In this document: positions 28,645 through 38,850 of the stretch, piece after piece
Numbering within the stretch: position 1 is the stretch's first letter
Layout: every line of letters begins with the position of its first letter
Source of the DNA: Mesorhizobium sp. C432A
GTDB lineage: Bacteria > Pseudomonadota > Alphaproteobacteria > Rhizobiales > Rhizobiaceae
Reading direction: 5' to 3'
NCBI RefSeq assembly: GCF_030323145.1
Contig: NZ_CP100470.1
Location: forward strand, 1,054,001 to 1,118,000
DNA length: 64,000 nucleotides
The notes under the pieces: model-generated
The model's database searches: none
What the model saw: only the letters and a program-made list of their open reading frames with translations
Told to the model about the DNA's origin: nothing
Translations under genes and position numbers: made by a program

Positions 28645-29826
28645 TCAAACTATGTCCCGGAAGCGCCGAGGCCTCAGTTTCGGAGGAAGGAGACCGATAA
28701 GTCTGGTCTGCAATTTTCGCTGTGGTGTTGCCCAATCTTTCAGCAGAAAACCCGCATCGGAGTTCTTTTCCAGCAATGCAAAAGCCGCAGACAGTCCGAT
28801 CAGGTCGACCAAGGTCCTGCGCATTGATTGGCGGGAGATTAAATGCTCCAGTCCCGGCGCCACTTCGCACCAACGATTGGCCAGTGCCCGCCGTATCGCT
28901 ATTTCAGTATCGGGCGACATCCTGCCGAGGCCAACTCCGGTACCCAGGATGCGCCCGTCCGCCCAGCCATTGCCGCCGTGAAGCCGATAACTGCCAAGAG
29001 CCCGCCCAATCCTCACGGTTCCGCCGATCATATGGGCGGCACGAGCCATATAACCATCGGCACATATCCTTATTTCGTCCGGATCGGATGGACGCATGAT
29101 TTCAAGCGGAGCTCGACGAAACATCATCCCCGATGTGGTCGACCAAAACCAACCCACGGTACCCCGATCAATAAATAATAATGTCGGGTCAGCTTCGGTG
29201 TCGACATGCAGGTAGCCGCTCATTTTCGGCATCGATCGCGGGTCGTTCAGGTGGAATACGGGATGACCGCCCGCAAGCAGGTTGCCGGCCGTGTCTATCA
29301 CCACCTCATCGGAGCTCGACATTGCCGCGATACGGGTGTGGCTGAGATGCGCTCTCACATGGCATTCTATGAAGTCAGGATGCCAAGCATCGTCACCGTC
29401 AAGAAAGGAGATCAGGGGTCCGGCCGTCGCGTCAAGCCCGGTCATCATTGTTGCCAACTGCCCGCCATTTTGCAGTCGGGGCAGAAAGCGGAAACGACTG
29501 TCGCCAAGCTGGGACAGACACTCTTCAATCCTTCGGCGGGAACCGTCAGTCGAAAAATCATCGACCACCACGCACTCGAACGCAGTGTATGTCTGCGCCG
29601 CTACGGATCGGATCGCAGTGTCGATGAATGCCTCTTGATTGAAACAGCCTACGCAAACGGATACGGTTGGTAGCGCGATGTGAGAACCAGCTCCGCTTGG
29701 GACGATGTTTTCTTTCAAGAGGCGCTTCTCCGTACACCAGATTTGATCGCCTGAGATATTCCGTCGATCAAATGGCGGTGTTTCTTTGCCAAATTTCTCT
29801 CTATCGAAGCGAGTTTTTCTCCGCAC
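28645..29826 (-). CDS. Family 2 glycosyltransferase
   Basis: Up to 393 residues. The GT-A core starts at about residue 53 (PTVSVCVGCFNQEAFIDTAI), with VVVDDFSTDGSRRRI and LISFLDGDDAWHPDF as the nucleotide-sugar and metal motifs. The rest (about 200 on) carries a Trp-rich acceptor region. Acceptor and donor are unknown. The first 50 residues are low in homology, and the ATG at 29826 lies 19 bases from the divergent gene's start, so the true start may be downstream. The codon use is visibly richer in A/T than the surrounding genes. Confidence 0.82.
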   Translation of the reverse strand: MRRKTRFDREKFGKETPPFDRRNISGDQIWCTEKRLLKENIVPSGAGSHIALPTVSVCVGCFNQEAFIDTAIRSVAAQTYTAFECVVVDDFSTDGSRRRIEECLSQLGDSRFRFLPRLQNGGQLATMMTGLDATAGPLISFLDGDDAWHPDFIECHVRAHLSHTRIAAMSSSDEVVIDTAGNLLAGGHPVFHLNDPRSMPKMSGYLHVDTEADPTLLFIDRGTVGWFWSTTSGMMFRRAPLEIMRPSDPDEIRICADGYMARAAHMIGGTVRIGRALGSYRLHGGNGWADGRILGTGVGLGRMSPDTEIAIRRALANRWCEVAPGLEHLISRQSMRRTLVDLIGLSAAFALLEKNSDAGFLLKDWATPQRKLQTRLIGLLPPKLRPRRFRDIV

Positions 29827-29845
29827 TCAAGATCGCAATTGCCGC

Positions 29846-30967
29846 ATGTTGACCCTACAGCACGGGTATCGCCCTCCTACCAAATTCGAGATTGTCAGAG
29901 CCATGCTGCGTCATGGCCACAACCTCAGAAAAGGGCACCCTTCCGCGAAGTCGCAACCTGCTCTTCAGGCCAGTTTGCTGTCGGACGATCCGTTCATATC
30001 CTATTCGGGAATGTCCGGTACGCCGCTCGGATTAGCAAGTCATATGCCTTTCCGTCCACGCAGCCACCGCGCCTGGTTTCTCATCTCGCCAACCTGGTCC
30101 ATCGAAAACAGTGCTAGCGTCAAAACCATCCGGACCTATGCCGTTCTGCATAGACTCAAGAACCCCCGTCACTCGCTAATCTTCCTATCCAACACTCAGG
30201 CAGAGGCTGATCTGTTGAACCAGTCCGGCGAGGCCGCCGTCCTGCACAACAAGACGTCAACAACCTCCGAACACATATTCAGGCCTCTCGATGACGTCCC
30301 TGTAGAATTTGATGCAATCTACAATGCGCAGCTGGCTCCGTGGAAGCGCCATGACTTGTCGCTTGGCATCCAGCGTTGCGCATTTGTCTTCTATCGAGAT
30401 TCAAGCGGATCCTCCACGACGGAGTCGGAAAGAGCGCGAATAAATCGGCATAGGGAGCTCGCACCGCATCACGTCTTTATCAACGAGTTTGACGGCACCG
30501 GCAAGCCTGTCCGATTGGCACCGGCTCAGGTGAACACGCATCTAAATCGTGCAGCCGTGGGAATCTGTCTCTCTCACCTGGAAGGACCAATGTTCGCCAG
30601 CACGGAATATCTTCTCGCGGGCCTTCCAGTGGTCACGACGCCGAACCGTGGTGGCCGAGACCTTTATCTGGATGCCGACTATTCGCTTACAGTTCCACCC
30701 GATCCTCGATCCATCGCGGAGGCTGTCTTGGCACTGAAGGAGCGGCGAATACCCCGGGCTCATATTCGTACGCAAACTTTGAAACGAGTTGAACGGGACC
30801 GCGGGCGGTTCATAGACCTTGTAAATGAGATTTTTCTGGAAAGCGGCTCTTCGCGCCGGATCGCCATGCCCTGGCCTTTCCGATATCCTGTCATGGAGTG
30901 GCTTCCACCCCAAATCGCAATCGATCGATCCCTTTCAGGTGCGGTCGATGCCTTCGTCACCGCTTAG
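29846..30967 (+). CDS. GT-B fold glycosyltransferase (GT1/GT4-like)
   Basis: About 373 residues. The N-terminal half has no strong motif. The C-terminal half has CLSHLEGPMFASTEYLLAGL, an E-x7-E type motif as in retaining GT-B enzymes, followed by VVTTPNRGGRDLYLD. This fits a GT4-like glycosyltransferase that may use a sugar nucleotide to build an extracellular polysaccharide. The ATG at 29846 avoids overlap with the divergent GT2 gene; a longer frame to 29786 exists. A/T-rich codons suggest acquired DNA. Confidence 0.7.
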   Translation: MLTLQHGYRPPTKFEIVRAMLRHGHNLRKGHPSAKSQPALQASLLSDDPFISYSGMSGTPLGLASHMPFRPRSHRAWFLISPTWSIENSASVKTIRTYAVLHRLKNPRHSLIFLSNTQAEADLLNQSGEAAVLHNKTSTTSEHIFRPLDDVPVEFDAIYNAQLAPWKRHDLSLGIQRCAFVFYRDSSGSSTTESERARINRHRELAPHHVFINEFDGTGKPVRLAPAQVNTHLNRAAVGICLSHLEGPMFASTEYLLAGLPVVTTPNRGGRDLYLDADYSLTVPPDPRSIAEAVLALKERRIPRAHIRTQTLKRVERDRGRFIDLVNEIFLESGSSRRIAMPWPFRYPVMEWLPPQIAIDRSLSGAVDAFVTA

Positions 30968-31219
30968 ACGGCAACAGCCTCGGATTGCCGGAGGAACTCT
31001 GTCGCCCTTGTTAAACGCGGTCGAGGAGGCGGAGCAGCCGTTCCATTTTGCTTGACCATCTTCCTTTTTTGCAACCGGCACAGCGCGCTGCAGCCACCAC
31101 GAATGCATGTTCCTGTAATGTTCTTGCCTTGGCCTGAAATCTATGGTTGTCTTGTCCTGACGTCGCTCGCGGTCTGAACCACAAGGCCGAGGCGAGCCGA
31201 TATCCGGGGGCAGAGCAAG

Positions 31220-32752
31220 ATGGTGGCGCGGGTTCGCACGGTTGCTTTCCAGGGCATCGAGGCCGTACCGGTCGATGTCCAGGTGATGATCGCGCCGGGC
31301 AAGGTCGGCATGCAGATCGTCGGGCTGGCCGACAAGGCGGTGGCCGAAAGCCGCGAGCGCGTGCAGGCGGCACTGCATGCGTCGGGGCTGTCGATGCCGT
31401 CGAAGAAGGTGACGGTCAACCTGGCGCCTGCCGATCTTCCCAAGGAAGGGAGCCATTACGACCTGCCGATCGCGCTCGGCCTGATGGCTGCACTCGGCGC
31501 CATTCCGGGCGACATGCTGGCCTCCTATGTCGTGCTCGGAGAATTGTCGCTCGACGGCACCATTGCCACGGTGGCCGGCGCGCTGCCGGCGGCGATCGGC
31601 GCCAATGCCGAGGGAAAGGGCCTGATCTGCCCGTTCGGCTGCGGGCCGGAAGCGGCCTGGGCGGGCAAGGATTTCGACATATTGGCGCCGCGCAGCCTGA
31701 TTGCCATCGCCAATCATTTTCGCGGCACGCAGGTGCTGTCGCGGCCCGAGCCCGGCATCCATGTCTCGGCCCGCGACCTGCCCGACCTTTCAGACATCAA
31801 GGGCCAGGAAAGCGCCAAGCGGGCGCTGGAAGTGGCGGCGGCCGGCGGCCACAATCTGTTGATGGTCGGGCCTCCCGGCTCGGGAAAATCGATGCTGGCG
31901 CAGAGGCTGCCTTCAATTCTGCCGCCACTGGCACCGAAGGAACTTCTTGAAGTCTCGATGATCGCCTCGGTGGCCGGCGAGCTCGGCGAAGGCAAGCTCA
32001 CCGACCGGCGGCCGTTCCGCGCCCCGCACCATTCGGCCTCGATGGCGGCAATGGTCGGCGGCGGCATCAGGGCGCGGCCGGGCGAAGTATCGCTTGCCCA
32101 TAACGGCGTCCTGTTCCTCGACGAGTTTCCCGAATTCACGCCGCAGACCTTGGATGCACTGCGCCAGCCGCTGGAGACCGGCGACTGCATGATCGCGCGC
32201 GCCAACCACCGCGTCACCTATCCGGCGCGCATCCAGCTGGTGGCGGCGATGAACCCGTGCCGTTGCGGCATGGCCGGCGAGCCCGGCTATCGCTGCCTGC
32301 GCGGCGAGCGCTGCCGCACCGACTACCAGGCGCGCATTTCCGGCCCGCTGCTCGACCGCATCGATCTCAGGATCGAGGTGCCTGCGGTCTCGGCCGCCGA
32401 CCTGATCCGGCCGGATCGGGCGGAGAAAAGTGCCGCCGTTGCGCAGCGCGTCGCGCGCGCCCGCACCATCCAGCGCGAACGGTTCGAGCGGCTCGGCGTG
32501 ACCAGCGCGACCACCAACGCGCATTGCTCGCCGTCTGTTATCGAAGACATCGCCGCGCCGGACGCAGCCGGCCTGTCGCTGCTTAAAGACGCCAGCGAGA
32601 AACTCGGCTTTTCGGCGCGCGCCTATCACCGCGTGCTTAAAGTGGCGCGCACACTGGCCGACCTCGACGCCAGCGAAACCGTCGGCCGCATTCACCTGGC
32701 CGAGGCGATTTCCTACCGCATGATGTCGGAGCGGGTGGCGCAGGCGGCTTAA
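31220..32752 (+). CDS. comM: YifB/ComM family Mg-chelatase-like AAA+ ATPase
   Basis: A 510-residue protein. The N-terminal Lon-protease-like domain (about 15-165) precedes the AAA+ module with Walker A GPPGSGKSMLAQRLP (about 217-231), HHSASMAAMVGGG, Walker B GVLFLDEFPEF and the AAMNPCRCG loop with a CRCG and a later CLRGERC that bind zinc. ComM works as a hexameric helicase that helps branch migration during transformation and natural recombination. It is single-copy, with no other competence genes in the window. The stop is followed at once by an inverted-repeat element. Confidence 0.93.
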   Translation: MVARVRTVAFQGIEAVPVDVQVMIAPGKVGMQIVGLADKAVAESRERVQAALHASGLSMPSKKVTVNLAPADLPKEGSHYDLPIALGLMAALGAIPGDMLASYVVLGELSLDGTIATVAGALPAAIGANAEGKGLICPFGCGPEAAWAGKDFDILAPRSLIAIANHFRGTQVLSRPEPGIHVSARDLPDLSDIKGQESAKRALEVAAAGGHNLLMVGPPGSGKSMLAQRLPSILPPLAPKELLEVSMIASVAGELGEGKLTDRRPFRAPHHSASMAAMVGGGIRARPGEVSLAHNGVLFLDEFPEFTPQTLDALRQPLETGDCMIARANHRVTYPARIQLVAAMNPCRCGMAGEPGYRCLRGERCRTDYQARISGPLLDRIDLRIEVPAVSAADLIRPDRAEKSAAVAQRVARARTIQRERFERLGVTSATTNAHCSPSVIEDIAAPDAAGLSLLKDASEKLGFSARAYHRVLKVARTLADLDASETVGRIHLAEAISYRMMSERVAQAA

Positions 32753-32945
32753 CCCTCCCCCCTTGAGGGGAAGGTGACCGCGAAGCGGCCGGGTGGGATC
32801 GCCGAAGAATGCTCGATTTTTGAAGCCGAGCCGAGAAAGGGCCTCTGCGCTGACATTGCTTGTAGTGTCGTCCGAAGGGAGTCGCCGCACTTCACGCAGG
32901 ACCCCACCCGGCCCTTCGGGCCACCCTCCCCTCAAGGGGGAGGGA
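32753..32945. repeat. MITE-like element with long CTCCCC/GGGGAG terminal inverted repeats, copy 1
   Basis: Arms of about 45 bases (32753-32798 and 32900-32945) are near-perfect inverted repeats: each reads CCCTCCCC..TTGAGGGG then AGGTG(A/G)CC..GGCCGGGTGGG. The inner 100 bases are not palindromic and carry no transposase. The element fills most of the 203-base gap between comM and glcB and probably also acts as a terminator for both convergent genes. Confidence 0.75.
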
Positions 32946-32955
32946 AATGCAGGCG

Positions 32956-35127
32956 CTAATTCGCCCGCGCTTTCGCCTTCAGCTCCAGCCTCCGCCTGTG
33001 CAGCACCGGCTCGGTGTAGCCATTCGGCTGTTCGCGGCCCTTGAACACCAGATCGCAGGCGGCCTGGAAGGCGATTGAAGCGTCGAAGTCGGTGGCCATC
33101 GGGCGGTAGAGCGGGTCGCCGACATTTTGGAGGTCGACGATCGCCGCCATGCGCCGCAGCGAATCCATCACTTGGATCTGCGAGCACACCTTGTGGTGCA
33201 GCCAGTTGGCGATGTGCTGGGAGGAGATGCGCAGCGTGGCGCGGTCTTCCATCAGGCCGACATCGTTGATGTCGGGCACTTTCGAGCAGCCGACGCCCTG
33301 GTCGATCCAGCGCACGACATAGCCCAGAATGCCTTGCGCATTGTTGTCGAGCTCGCGCTGGATCTCGTCGGGGGTCCAGTTCGGCCGCACCGCCACCGGC
33401 ACCGACAATATATCATCGAGCCTGGCCTTCGGCCGGCTCTTCAGCGCCGCCTGGACGGCATGGACATCGACCTTGTGATAGTGCGTGGCGTGCAACGTCG
33501 CCGCTGTCGGCGACGGCACCCAGGCGGTGTTGGCGCCGGCCTTGGGATGGGCGATCTTCTGTTCCAGCATCGCCGCCATCAGATCCGGCATCGCCCACAT
33601 GCCCTTGCCGATCTGGGCATGACCGGCGAGCCCGCATTCGAGCCCGATGTCGACATTCCACGCCTCATAGGCGGAGATCCAGGCGGCCTGCTTCATGTCG
33701 CCCTTGCGGATCATCGGCCCGGCTTCCATCGAGGTGTGGATCTCGTCGCCGGTGCGGTCGAGGAAGCCGGTGTTGATGAACACGACGCGTTCCTTGGCGG
33801 CGCGGATCGCCTCCTTGAGGTTGACGGTGGTGCGCCGCTCCTCGTCCATGATGCCCATCTTGATGGTGTTTGCCGCCATACCGAGCAGCGCTTCGACGCG
33901 GTCGAAAATCTCGACTGCGAAGGCGACTTCCTCCGGCCCATGCATCTTCGGCTTCACCACATACATCGAGCCCGCGCGGGAATTCATCCGACGCCCGTTG
34001 GCGCCGACATCGTGCAGCGCGATCAGCGCCGTCATCGCCGCATCCAAGATGCCTTCCGGCACCTCGTTGCCATCGCGGTCGAGGATGGCCGGATTGGTCA
34101 TGAGGTGACCGACGTTTCGCACCAGCATCAGCGAGCGGCCAGGCAAGCTCAGCGCGCCACCACTGGGCGCGGTCCAGGCGCGGTCCGGATTGAGCTTGCG
34201 CGTGAAGGTTTTGCCGCCCTTGCTGATTTCCTCCGCCAGATCGCCCTTCATCAGGCCGAGCCAGTTGCGGTAGACGATGACCTTGTCCTCGGCATCCACT
34301 GCCGCGACCGAATCCTCGCAGTCCTGGATGGTGGTCAGCGCCGATTCCAGGATCACGTCGGCAATGCCGGCCGGGTCGGTGCGGCCGATCTGGTTGGTGC
34401 GGTCGATGAGGATCTCGATGTGCAGGCCGTTCTGGACCAGCAGGATGGCTTCCGGGTTGGCGTCGTCGCCGCGATAGCCGGCAAATTGTTTCGGGTTGGC
34501 CAGCGTGGTGCCGCCGGCGCCGGCGCCGAGCCGCAAGGTGCCACCCGAAACCGTCAGCCCGTTCACGCCGGCCCATTTGCCCGAGGTGAGCGGCACGGAC
34601 TCGTCCAGAAAACTCTTCGCCCAGGCAACCACCTTGGCGCCGCGCACGGGGTTGAAGCTTTTGCCCTTCTCGGCGCCACCGGTCTCGGCAATGGCGTCGG
34701 TTCCGTAGAGCGCATCGTAGAGCGAGCCCCAGCGAGCATTGGCGGCGTTGATCGCATAACGCGCATTCATCACCGGTACCACCAGCTGCGGCCCGGCAAC
34801 GCTGGCGATCTCGGGGTCGACATTGTCGGTCGACACGGAAAAGGCCGGCCCTTCGGGCACGAGATAGCCGATCTCACGCAAGAGGCTTTTGTAGGCCTCC
34901 ATATCGATGGGCGCGCCATTGGCGCGGTGCCAGGCGTCGATCTGTTCCTGCATGGCGTCGCGTTTGGCCAACAGCGCTCGGTTCTTCGGCGCCAGATCAT
35001 GCACGATGGCCGAAAAGCCGTTCCAGAAAACGTCCGCGGCAATACCGGTACCCGGCAGCGCTTCGCCGACAAAGTCATGCAGTTCGCGGGCAATCCGCAA
35101 TCCGGCGATCTCGACGCGATCGGTCAT
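32956..35127 (-). CDS. glcB: Malate synthase G
   Basis: A 723-residue enzyme, the usual length for GlcB. It joins glyoxylate and acetyl-CoA to give malate, so it supports growth on two-carbon compounds and glycolate. Motifs include [54 protein letters not shown] and the C-terminal [19 protein letters not shown] with the catalytic region. ATG 35127 was chosen as GGAGAAG lies 6 bases before it; an upstream ATG at 35166 would add 13 residues. No aceA is in the window. Confidence 0.96.
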   Translation of the reverse strand: MTDRVEIAGLRIARELHDFVGEALPGTGIAADVFWNGFSAIVHDLAPKNRALLAKRDAMQEQIDAWHRANGAPIDMEAYKSLLREIGYLVPEGPAFSVSTDNVDPEIASVAGPQLVVPVMNARYAINAANARWGSLYDALYGTDAIAETGGAEKGKSFNPVRGAKVVAWAKSFLDESVPLTSGKWAGVNGLTVSGGTLRLGAGAGGTTLANPKQFAGYRGDDANPEAILLVQNGLHIEILIDRTNQIGRTDPAGIADVILESALTTIQDCEDSVAAVDAEDKVIVYRNWLGLMKGDLAEEISKGGKTFTRKLNPDRAWTAPSGGALSLPGRSLMLVRNVGHLMTNPAILDRDGNEVPEGILDAAMTALIALHDVGANGRRMNSRAGSMYVVKPKMHGPEEVAFAVEIFDRVEALLGMAANTIKMGIMDEERRTTVNLKEAIRAAKERVVFINTGFLDRTGDEIHTSMEAGPMIRKGDMKQAAWISAYEAWNVDIGLECGLAGHAQIGKGMWAMPDLMAAMLEQKIAHPKAGANTAWVPSPTAATLHATHYHKVDVHAVQAALKSRPKARLDDILSVPVAVRPNWTPDEIQRELDNNAQGILGYVVRWIDQGVGCSKVPDINDVGLMEDRATLRISSQHIANWLHHKVCSQIQVMDSLRRMAAIVDLQNVGDPLYRPMATDFDASIAFQAACDLVFKGREQPNGYTEPVLHRRRLELKAKARAN

Positions 35128-35223
35128 CAGGGCTTCTCCAGATGAAGGCTTTGCGGCCTTTGGCATGTCAGGGGCGAAGGGTCAATTCAGCTTAGGGTGA
35201 AGCCGGGGATTTTGAAGCTGCTG

Positions 35224-35245
35224 ATCTCCCCCTCGTGGGGGAGAT
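35224..35245. repeat. Solo CTCCCC/GGGGAG stem
   Basis: The 22-base near-palindrome ATCTCCCCCTCGTGGGGGAG (ending AT) is one arm of the family seen at 32753 and 63461. It sits between the stop of the hydantoinase-like gene and the malate synthase start, and may serve as a transcription stop. Confidence 0.6.
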
Positions 35246-35249
35246 TACC

Positions 35250-37271
35250 CTAAACCGCGATCCTCGGCCGACCCGATGCAACCGCCACCACATGCGCTTC
35301 GATAAACATCCGTTGGGCCTCAACCGTAGACACCTTGAACTCGGTCGAAACGTCGATCTCGGCATTATCCGTGCCGGCATCCTTCGCGCGCGCGGCTACG
35401 ATCGCCCGCACATCAGCCTCCGCTGCCGCGATCGCCTTGGCCTCGTCGGTGAAGTCGCGCACCGTTTGCCCCGACGCGACCCGGAACAAACCTTCCTTGG
35501 GCTGGCTGACGCGGGCTTCGGCCGAGACGCGGACCTGGCCGACGACGGCGCCGAGCGCGTTGGCGACGTCGGTATCCTCCGGCACCACGCACTCATTACC
35601 GACCAGCTCGGCCAAGCCGGCATAGTGCAGCGGCGCCGAGGCGCCGAGGCCAATGACCGGACGATCGAGCGCGACGCTGAGCCTTGCGATGCCGGGATGG
35701 GAATCGACGGCGCGCTGCACCAGCGCGTGCGCGACGGTGGCGGCGCCATCCAGCCCATCCTCGGCAAAGGCTGTCTCCAGAATGTATTCGGCCGACCAGC
35801 GCGTCAGCGTCAGCAGCACGCGTTCGGAAATCACCTCCGGAGACGGCGCGATGTACTGGCCTCGCCCATCACGCTTGCGGGCAAACAGTTCGGCGCCGAG
35901 CCGGGCCGCAAGCGGGTCCCAGTTGGCCTGCTTGCCGAGCACATGGGCGGCGTCCGAGGGGGTGAAGCCCGAGATATGCACAAGACCGCGCGAGACCAGC
36001 CGGTTCAGCGTGGCGTTCTGGGCGTTCGAGGTGAGCAGCCTGTCGATGGCGAGCGGCACGGCACCAATCAGTTCATACAGTTTCGCCTCGGGCGCGGTCA
36101 GGCCGGCGGCGAGCCTGTCCGGCACGCCGGTGCGCAACGCAAAGCGGCCGTCCATGCGGCCGGGGTTGGGCGCCCTGAGCTGGCGCTCGAGCTCCGATGT
36201 CACTGAAGCACCATGCATCATGCCGGCCAGCGCCAGCGGCACCAGGCGGCGCGGCCCGAGCAGGATTTTCGGGTTGAGCGCGCCATCTTCCAGTGCCACT
36301 TCGGAATCGCCGCCGAGGCCGAAGGTGCGCATGGCGACCGCCTCGACCATGGTGCGGAAGCCGCCGACAGTGGCGCCTTCGGGATCGAGCCGAGGACGGC
36401 CGCCGTCGAGCACGGCGACATCGGTGGTGGTGCCGCCAATGTCGGACACCATGGCGTTGTCCAGGCCCGTCATGTGGCGGGCGCCGACCAGGCTGGCGGC
36501 CGGGCCGGAGAGGATGGTCTCGATCGGCCGCTGGCGGGCAAACGCCGCCGAAACCAGCGCGCCATCGCCGCGCACCACCATCAGGGGCGCTGCGATGTTG
36601 CGGGCTTCCAAAAATCCTTCGGTTGCCGCCACCAGCCGGTCGATCATCGAGATCAGCCTGGCGTTGAGCAAGGTGGTGAGCGCGCGACGCGGACCGCCGA
36701 GCTTGGCCGACAATTCATGGCTGGCGGTCACCGGCAGGCCGGTCTTTTCGCGGATGAGGTCGCGCGCGGCGAGTTCATGCTCCGGGTTGCGGGTGGCGAA
36801 ATAGGCGCACACGGCAAAGCCCGACACCGAGGCGCCGAGTTCAGGGAGTGCTGCTTCCAGCCCCGACAGATCGAGCTTGGCCGCATTGCCGTGCACGTCA
36901 TGGCCGCCCGGACAAAACACCACCGGATCGGTGCCGAGCGCCGTCTTCAGCCCGTCGCGCGCAAGGTCGGCCCCGGCAAAGCCGATCATGATGAGCGCCA
37001 CACGCCCACCCTGGCCCTCGACCAGCGCATTGGTGGCGAGCGTCGTCGACATCGACACGAGTTTGATCGCGGCCGGATCGGTGGCCGATTTTCCCAGCAC
37101 CGCATCCACCGCGCCGGAAATGCCGACGGCAAGATCGTGCCGCGTGGTCAGCGCCTTGGCCTTGGCCAGCACCTTGCCTTTTGGCCCGCCCTGTTCCGAC
37201 CACAGCACGGCATCGGTATAGGTGCCACCGGTGTCGATACCGAGAAACAGGGGTTTTGGCTTGGCGGTCAT
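35250..37271 (-). CDS. HyuA-type hydantoinase/5-oxoprolinase subunit
   Basis: A 673-residue member of the HyuA family, an acetate/sugar kinase-like fold. The N-terminal phosphate loop is FLGIDTGGTYTDAVLW (about 10-25), ASVSGFAVCAYFATRNPEHE is mid-protein and VSDIGGTTTDVAVLDGG is the second phosphate site. It should couple ATP hydrolysis to opening a cyclic amide such as hydantoin or 5-oxoproline. The partner subunit HyuB is missing on both sides. ATG 37271 begins the conserved N-terminus; an upstream extension is less likely. Confidence 0.88.
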   Translation of the reverse strand: MTAKPKPLFLGIDTGGTYTDAVLWSEQGGPKGKVLAKAKALTTRHDLAVGISGAVDAVLGKSATDPAAIKLVSMSTTLATNALVEGQGGRVALIMIGFAGADLARDGLKTALGTDPVVFCPGGHDVHGNAAKLDLSGLEAALPELGASVSGFAVCAYFATRNPEHELAARDLIREKTGLPVTASHELSAKLGGPRRALTTLLNARLISMIDRLVAATEGFLEARNIAAPLMVVRGDGALVSAAFARQRPIETILSGPAASLVGARHMTGLDNAMVSDIGGTTTDVAVLDGGRPRLDPEGATVGGFRTMVEAVAMRTFGLGGDSEVALEDGALNPKILLGPRRLVPLALAGMMHGASVTSELERQLRAPNPGRMDGRFALRTGVPDRLAAGLTAPEAKLYELIGAVPLAIDRLLTSNAQNATLNRLVSRGLVHISGFTPSDAAHVLGKQANWDPLAARLGAELFARKRDGRGQYIAPSPEVISERVLLTLTRWSAEYILETAFAEDGLDGAATVAHALVQRAVDSHPGIARLSVALDRPVIGLGASAPLHYAGLAELVGNECVVPEDTDVANALGAVVGQVRVSAEARVSQPKEGLFRVASGQTVRDFTDEAKAIAAAEADVRAIVAARAKDAGTDNAEIDVSTEFKVSTVEAQRMFIEAHVVAVASGRPRIAV

Positions 37272-37466
37272 GTCTGGCGGTCCGGGATTCTGCTCCCCCG
37301 CCCTTAGCCGATACGGCCCGGCTGATAAAGGCGGGAGAGGTGGGCCAGTTTGACCCTCGTCGCCGCTCATGCCCGCCAAACTTTGTAACGGTCACATTTT
37401 TTCATTGGTGCGTGGCCTGCCTTTGCGTGCACCATGCGCCGATCTCATCCCTTTCAGGACTTCGCC

Positions 37467-38444
37467 ATGACCACGCTTCCCGGCATCGCCGACATCCATG
37501 CCGCCGCCGCGCGGCTCTCCGGCCTGATCGCCGAAACGACCTTGATCGAATCGCTGGAACTCAACAAACGCTTCGGCGGCCGCATCCTGTTCAAGCCGGA
37601 GACGCTGCAGCGCACCGGCTCGTTCAAGTTCCGCGGCGCCTACAACAAACTGTCTTCGCTGAGCGAAGAAGAGCGCAGCCGCGGCGTCGTCGCCTTCTCC
37701 TCCGGCAACCATGCTCAGGGCGTCGCCGCGGCGGCTGCCATGTTCGGCGTCAAGGCGGTCATTGCCATGCCGGCCGACGCGCCGGCGATGAAGATCGCCA
37801 ATGTCCGCAAGATGGGGGCCGAAGTGGTGCCGTTCGACCGCTTTCGCGACGACCGCATGACGGTGGTGCGACCCTACATGGACAAGGGCATGGCGCTGGT
37901 GCCTCCTTTCGACGATCCGGCCATCATCGCCGGCCAGGGCACGATCGGTCTCGAACTGATGCGCCAGGCAAAAGCGCTCGGCGTCAGCCTCGATGCGGTC
38001 GTCATTCCCTGTGGAGGCGGCGGCCTGACGAGCGGCATTTCGATCGCCGTCAAGGATGCCTCGCCGGCCACAGCAGTCTGGGCCGTTGAGCCCGAGCATT
38101 TCGACGACACCCGCCGCTCGCTGATCGAAGGAAAAAGGGTTTCCAACGAGCCCGGCCACAGTTCGATCTGCGATGCCATCCTCACCGCAGAGCCCGGTGC
38201 CATCACCTTCGAGATCAACCGCAAGAACCTCGCCGGCGCCATCGCCGTCTCCGACAAGGCGGCCGCACAGGCGGTGCGCGACGCCATGGCCCATCTCAAG
38301 CTGGTGGTCGAACCCGGCGGCTGCGTGGCGCTGGCGGCGCTCTCGTCAGGCGAGATCGAACTGTCGGGCAAATGCGTCGCCGTCGTGCTGTCAGGCGGCA
38401 ATGTCGATTTCACCACCTATGCCGAGATCATGGCCGCGGGCTGA
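37467..38444 (+). CDS. Threonine/serine dehydratase (PLP, fold type II)
   Basis: A 325-residue single-domain PLP enzyme. The internal aldimine lysine is in TGSFKFRGAYNKL, the substrate-binding loop is SSGNHAQGVA, and the phosphate cup is VIPCGGGGLTSGI. There is no regulatory ACT domain, so this is the catabolic or serine-racemase-like type rather than biosynthetic IlvA. It deaminates threonine or serine to a 2-oxo acid and ammonia. It starts after an inferred ATG at 37467; in-frame codons above it lie beyond the normal family start. The NTF2-like gene starts 8 bases later. Confidence 0.88.
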   Translation: MTTLPGIADIHAAAARLSGLIAETTLIESLELNKRFGGRILFKPETLQRTGSFKFRGAYNKLSSLSEEERSRGVVAFSSGNHAQGVAAAAAMFGVKAVIAMPADAPAMKIANVRKMGAEVVPFDRFRDDRMTVVRPYMDKGMALVPPFDDPAIIAGQGTIGLELMRQAKALGVSLDAVVIPCGGGGLTSGISIAVKDASPATAVWAVEPEHFDDTRRSLIEGKRVSNEPGHSSICDAILTAEPGAITFEINRKNLAGAIAVSDKAAAQAVRDAMAHLKLVVEPGGCVALAALSSGEIELSGKCVAVVLSGGNVDFTTYAEIMAAG

Positions 38445-38452
38445 GAACCGAT

Positions 38453-38833
38453 ATGGCAGACGCTGAGATAAGGGCGGCTCTCGATCGCCATTGGGCTGCC
38501 TCCGATGCCAATGATCTCGAGACGGAGCATCAGATCTATCGCGAGGACGCGGTGCTCGATTATCCGCAATCAGGCGAGCGCATCAGCGGACGGCACAACA
38601 TCCAGTCGTCGCGCGCCACGCAGCCCAACCGGAAGCGCTTTGCCGTGCGGCGGATCACCGGGTCAGGCGACCTCTGGATCACCGAATATGTCCTGACCTA
38701 TGACGGGATTCCGTCCTATACGGTGAGCATCATGGAGTTCGTCGATGGCAAGGTGGTTCGCGAGACACAGTATTTCGGCGATCCGTTCGAGCCGGGGCAG
38801 TCGCGCGCGCAATGGGTCGAACGGATACCTTGA
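38453..38833 (+). CDS. Nuclear transport factor 2-like (SnoaL-type) protein
   Basis: A 126-residue alpha+beta cone protein of the NTF2 superfamily, with [25 protein letters not shown] and the typical [23 protein letters not shown]. Members include ketosteroid-isomerase-like enzymes and stress proteins; no catalytic residues can be assigned here. It lies 8 bases after the dehydratase and 17 bases before the DNA glycosylase relic, so one transcript is likely. Confidence 0.8.
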   Translation: MADAEIRAALDRHWAASDANDLETEHQIYREDAVLDYPQSGERISGRHNIQSSRATQPNRKRFAVRRITGSGDLWITEYVLTYDGIPSYTVSIMEFVDGKVVRETQYFGDPFEPGQSRAQWVERIP

Positions 38834-38850
38834 AACACGGCGGCGGTAGC

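Noticed and set aside
33127..35145. A long open frame opposite malate synthase G
   Set aside because: It is a by-product of GC-rich codon use, with no start signal and a His/Arg/Ala-rich composition with no domain.
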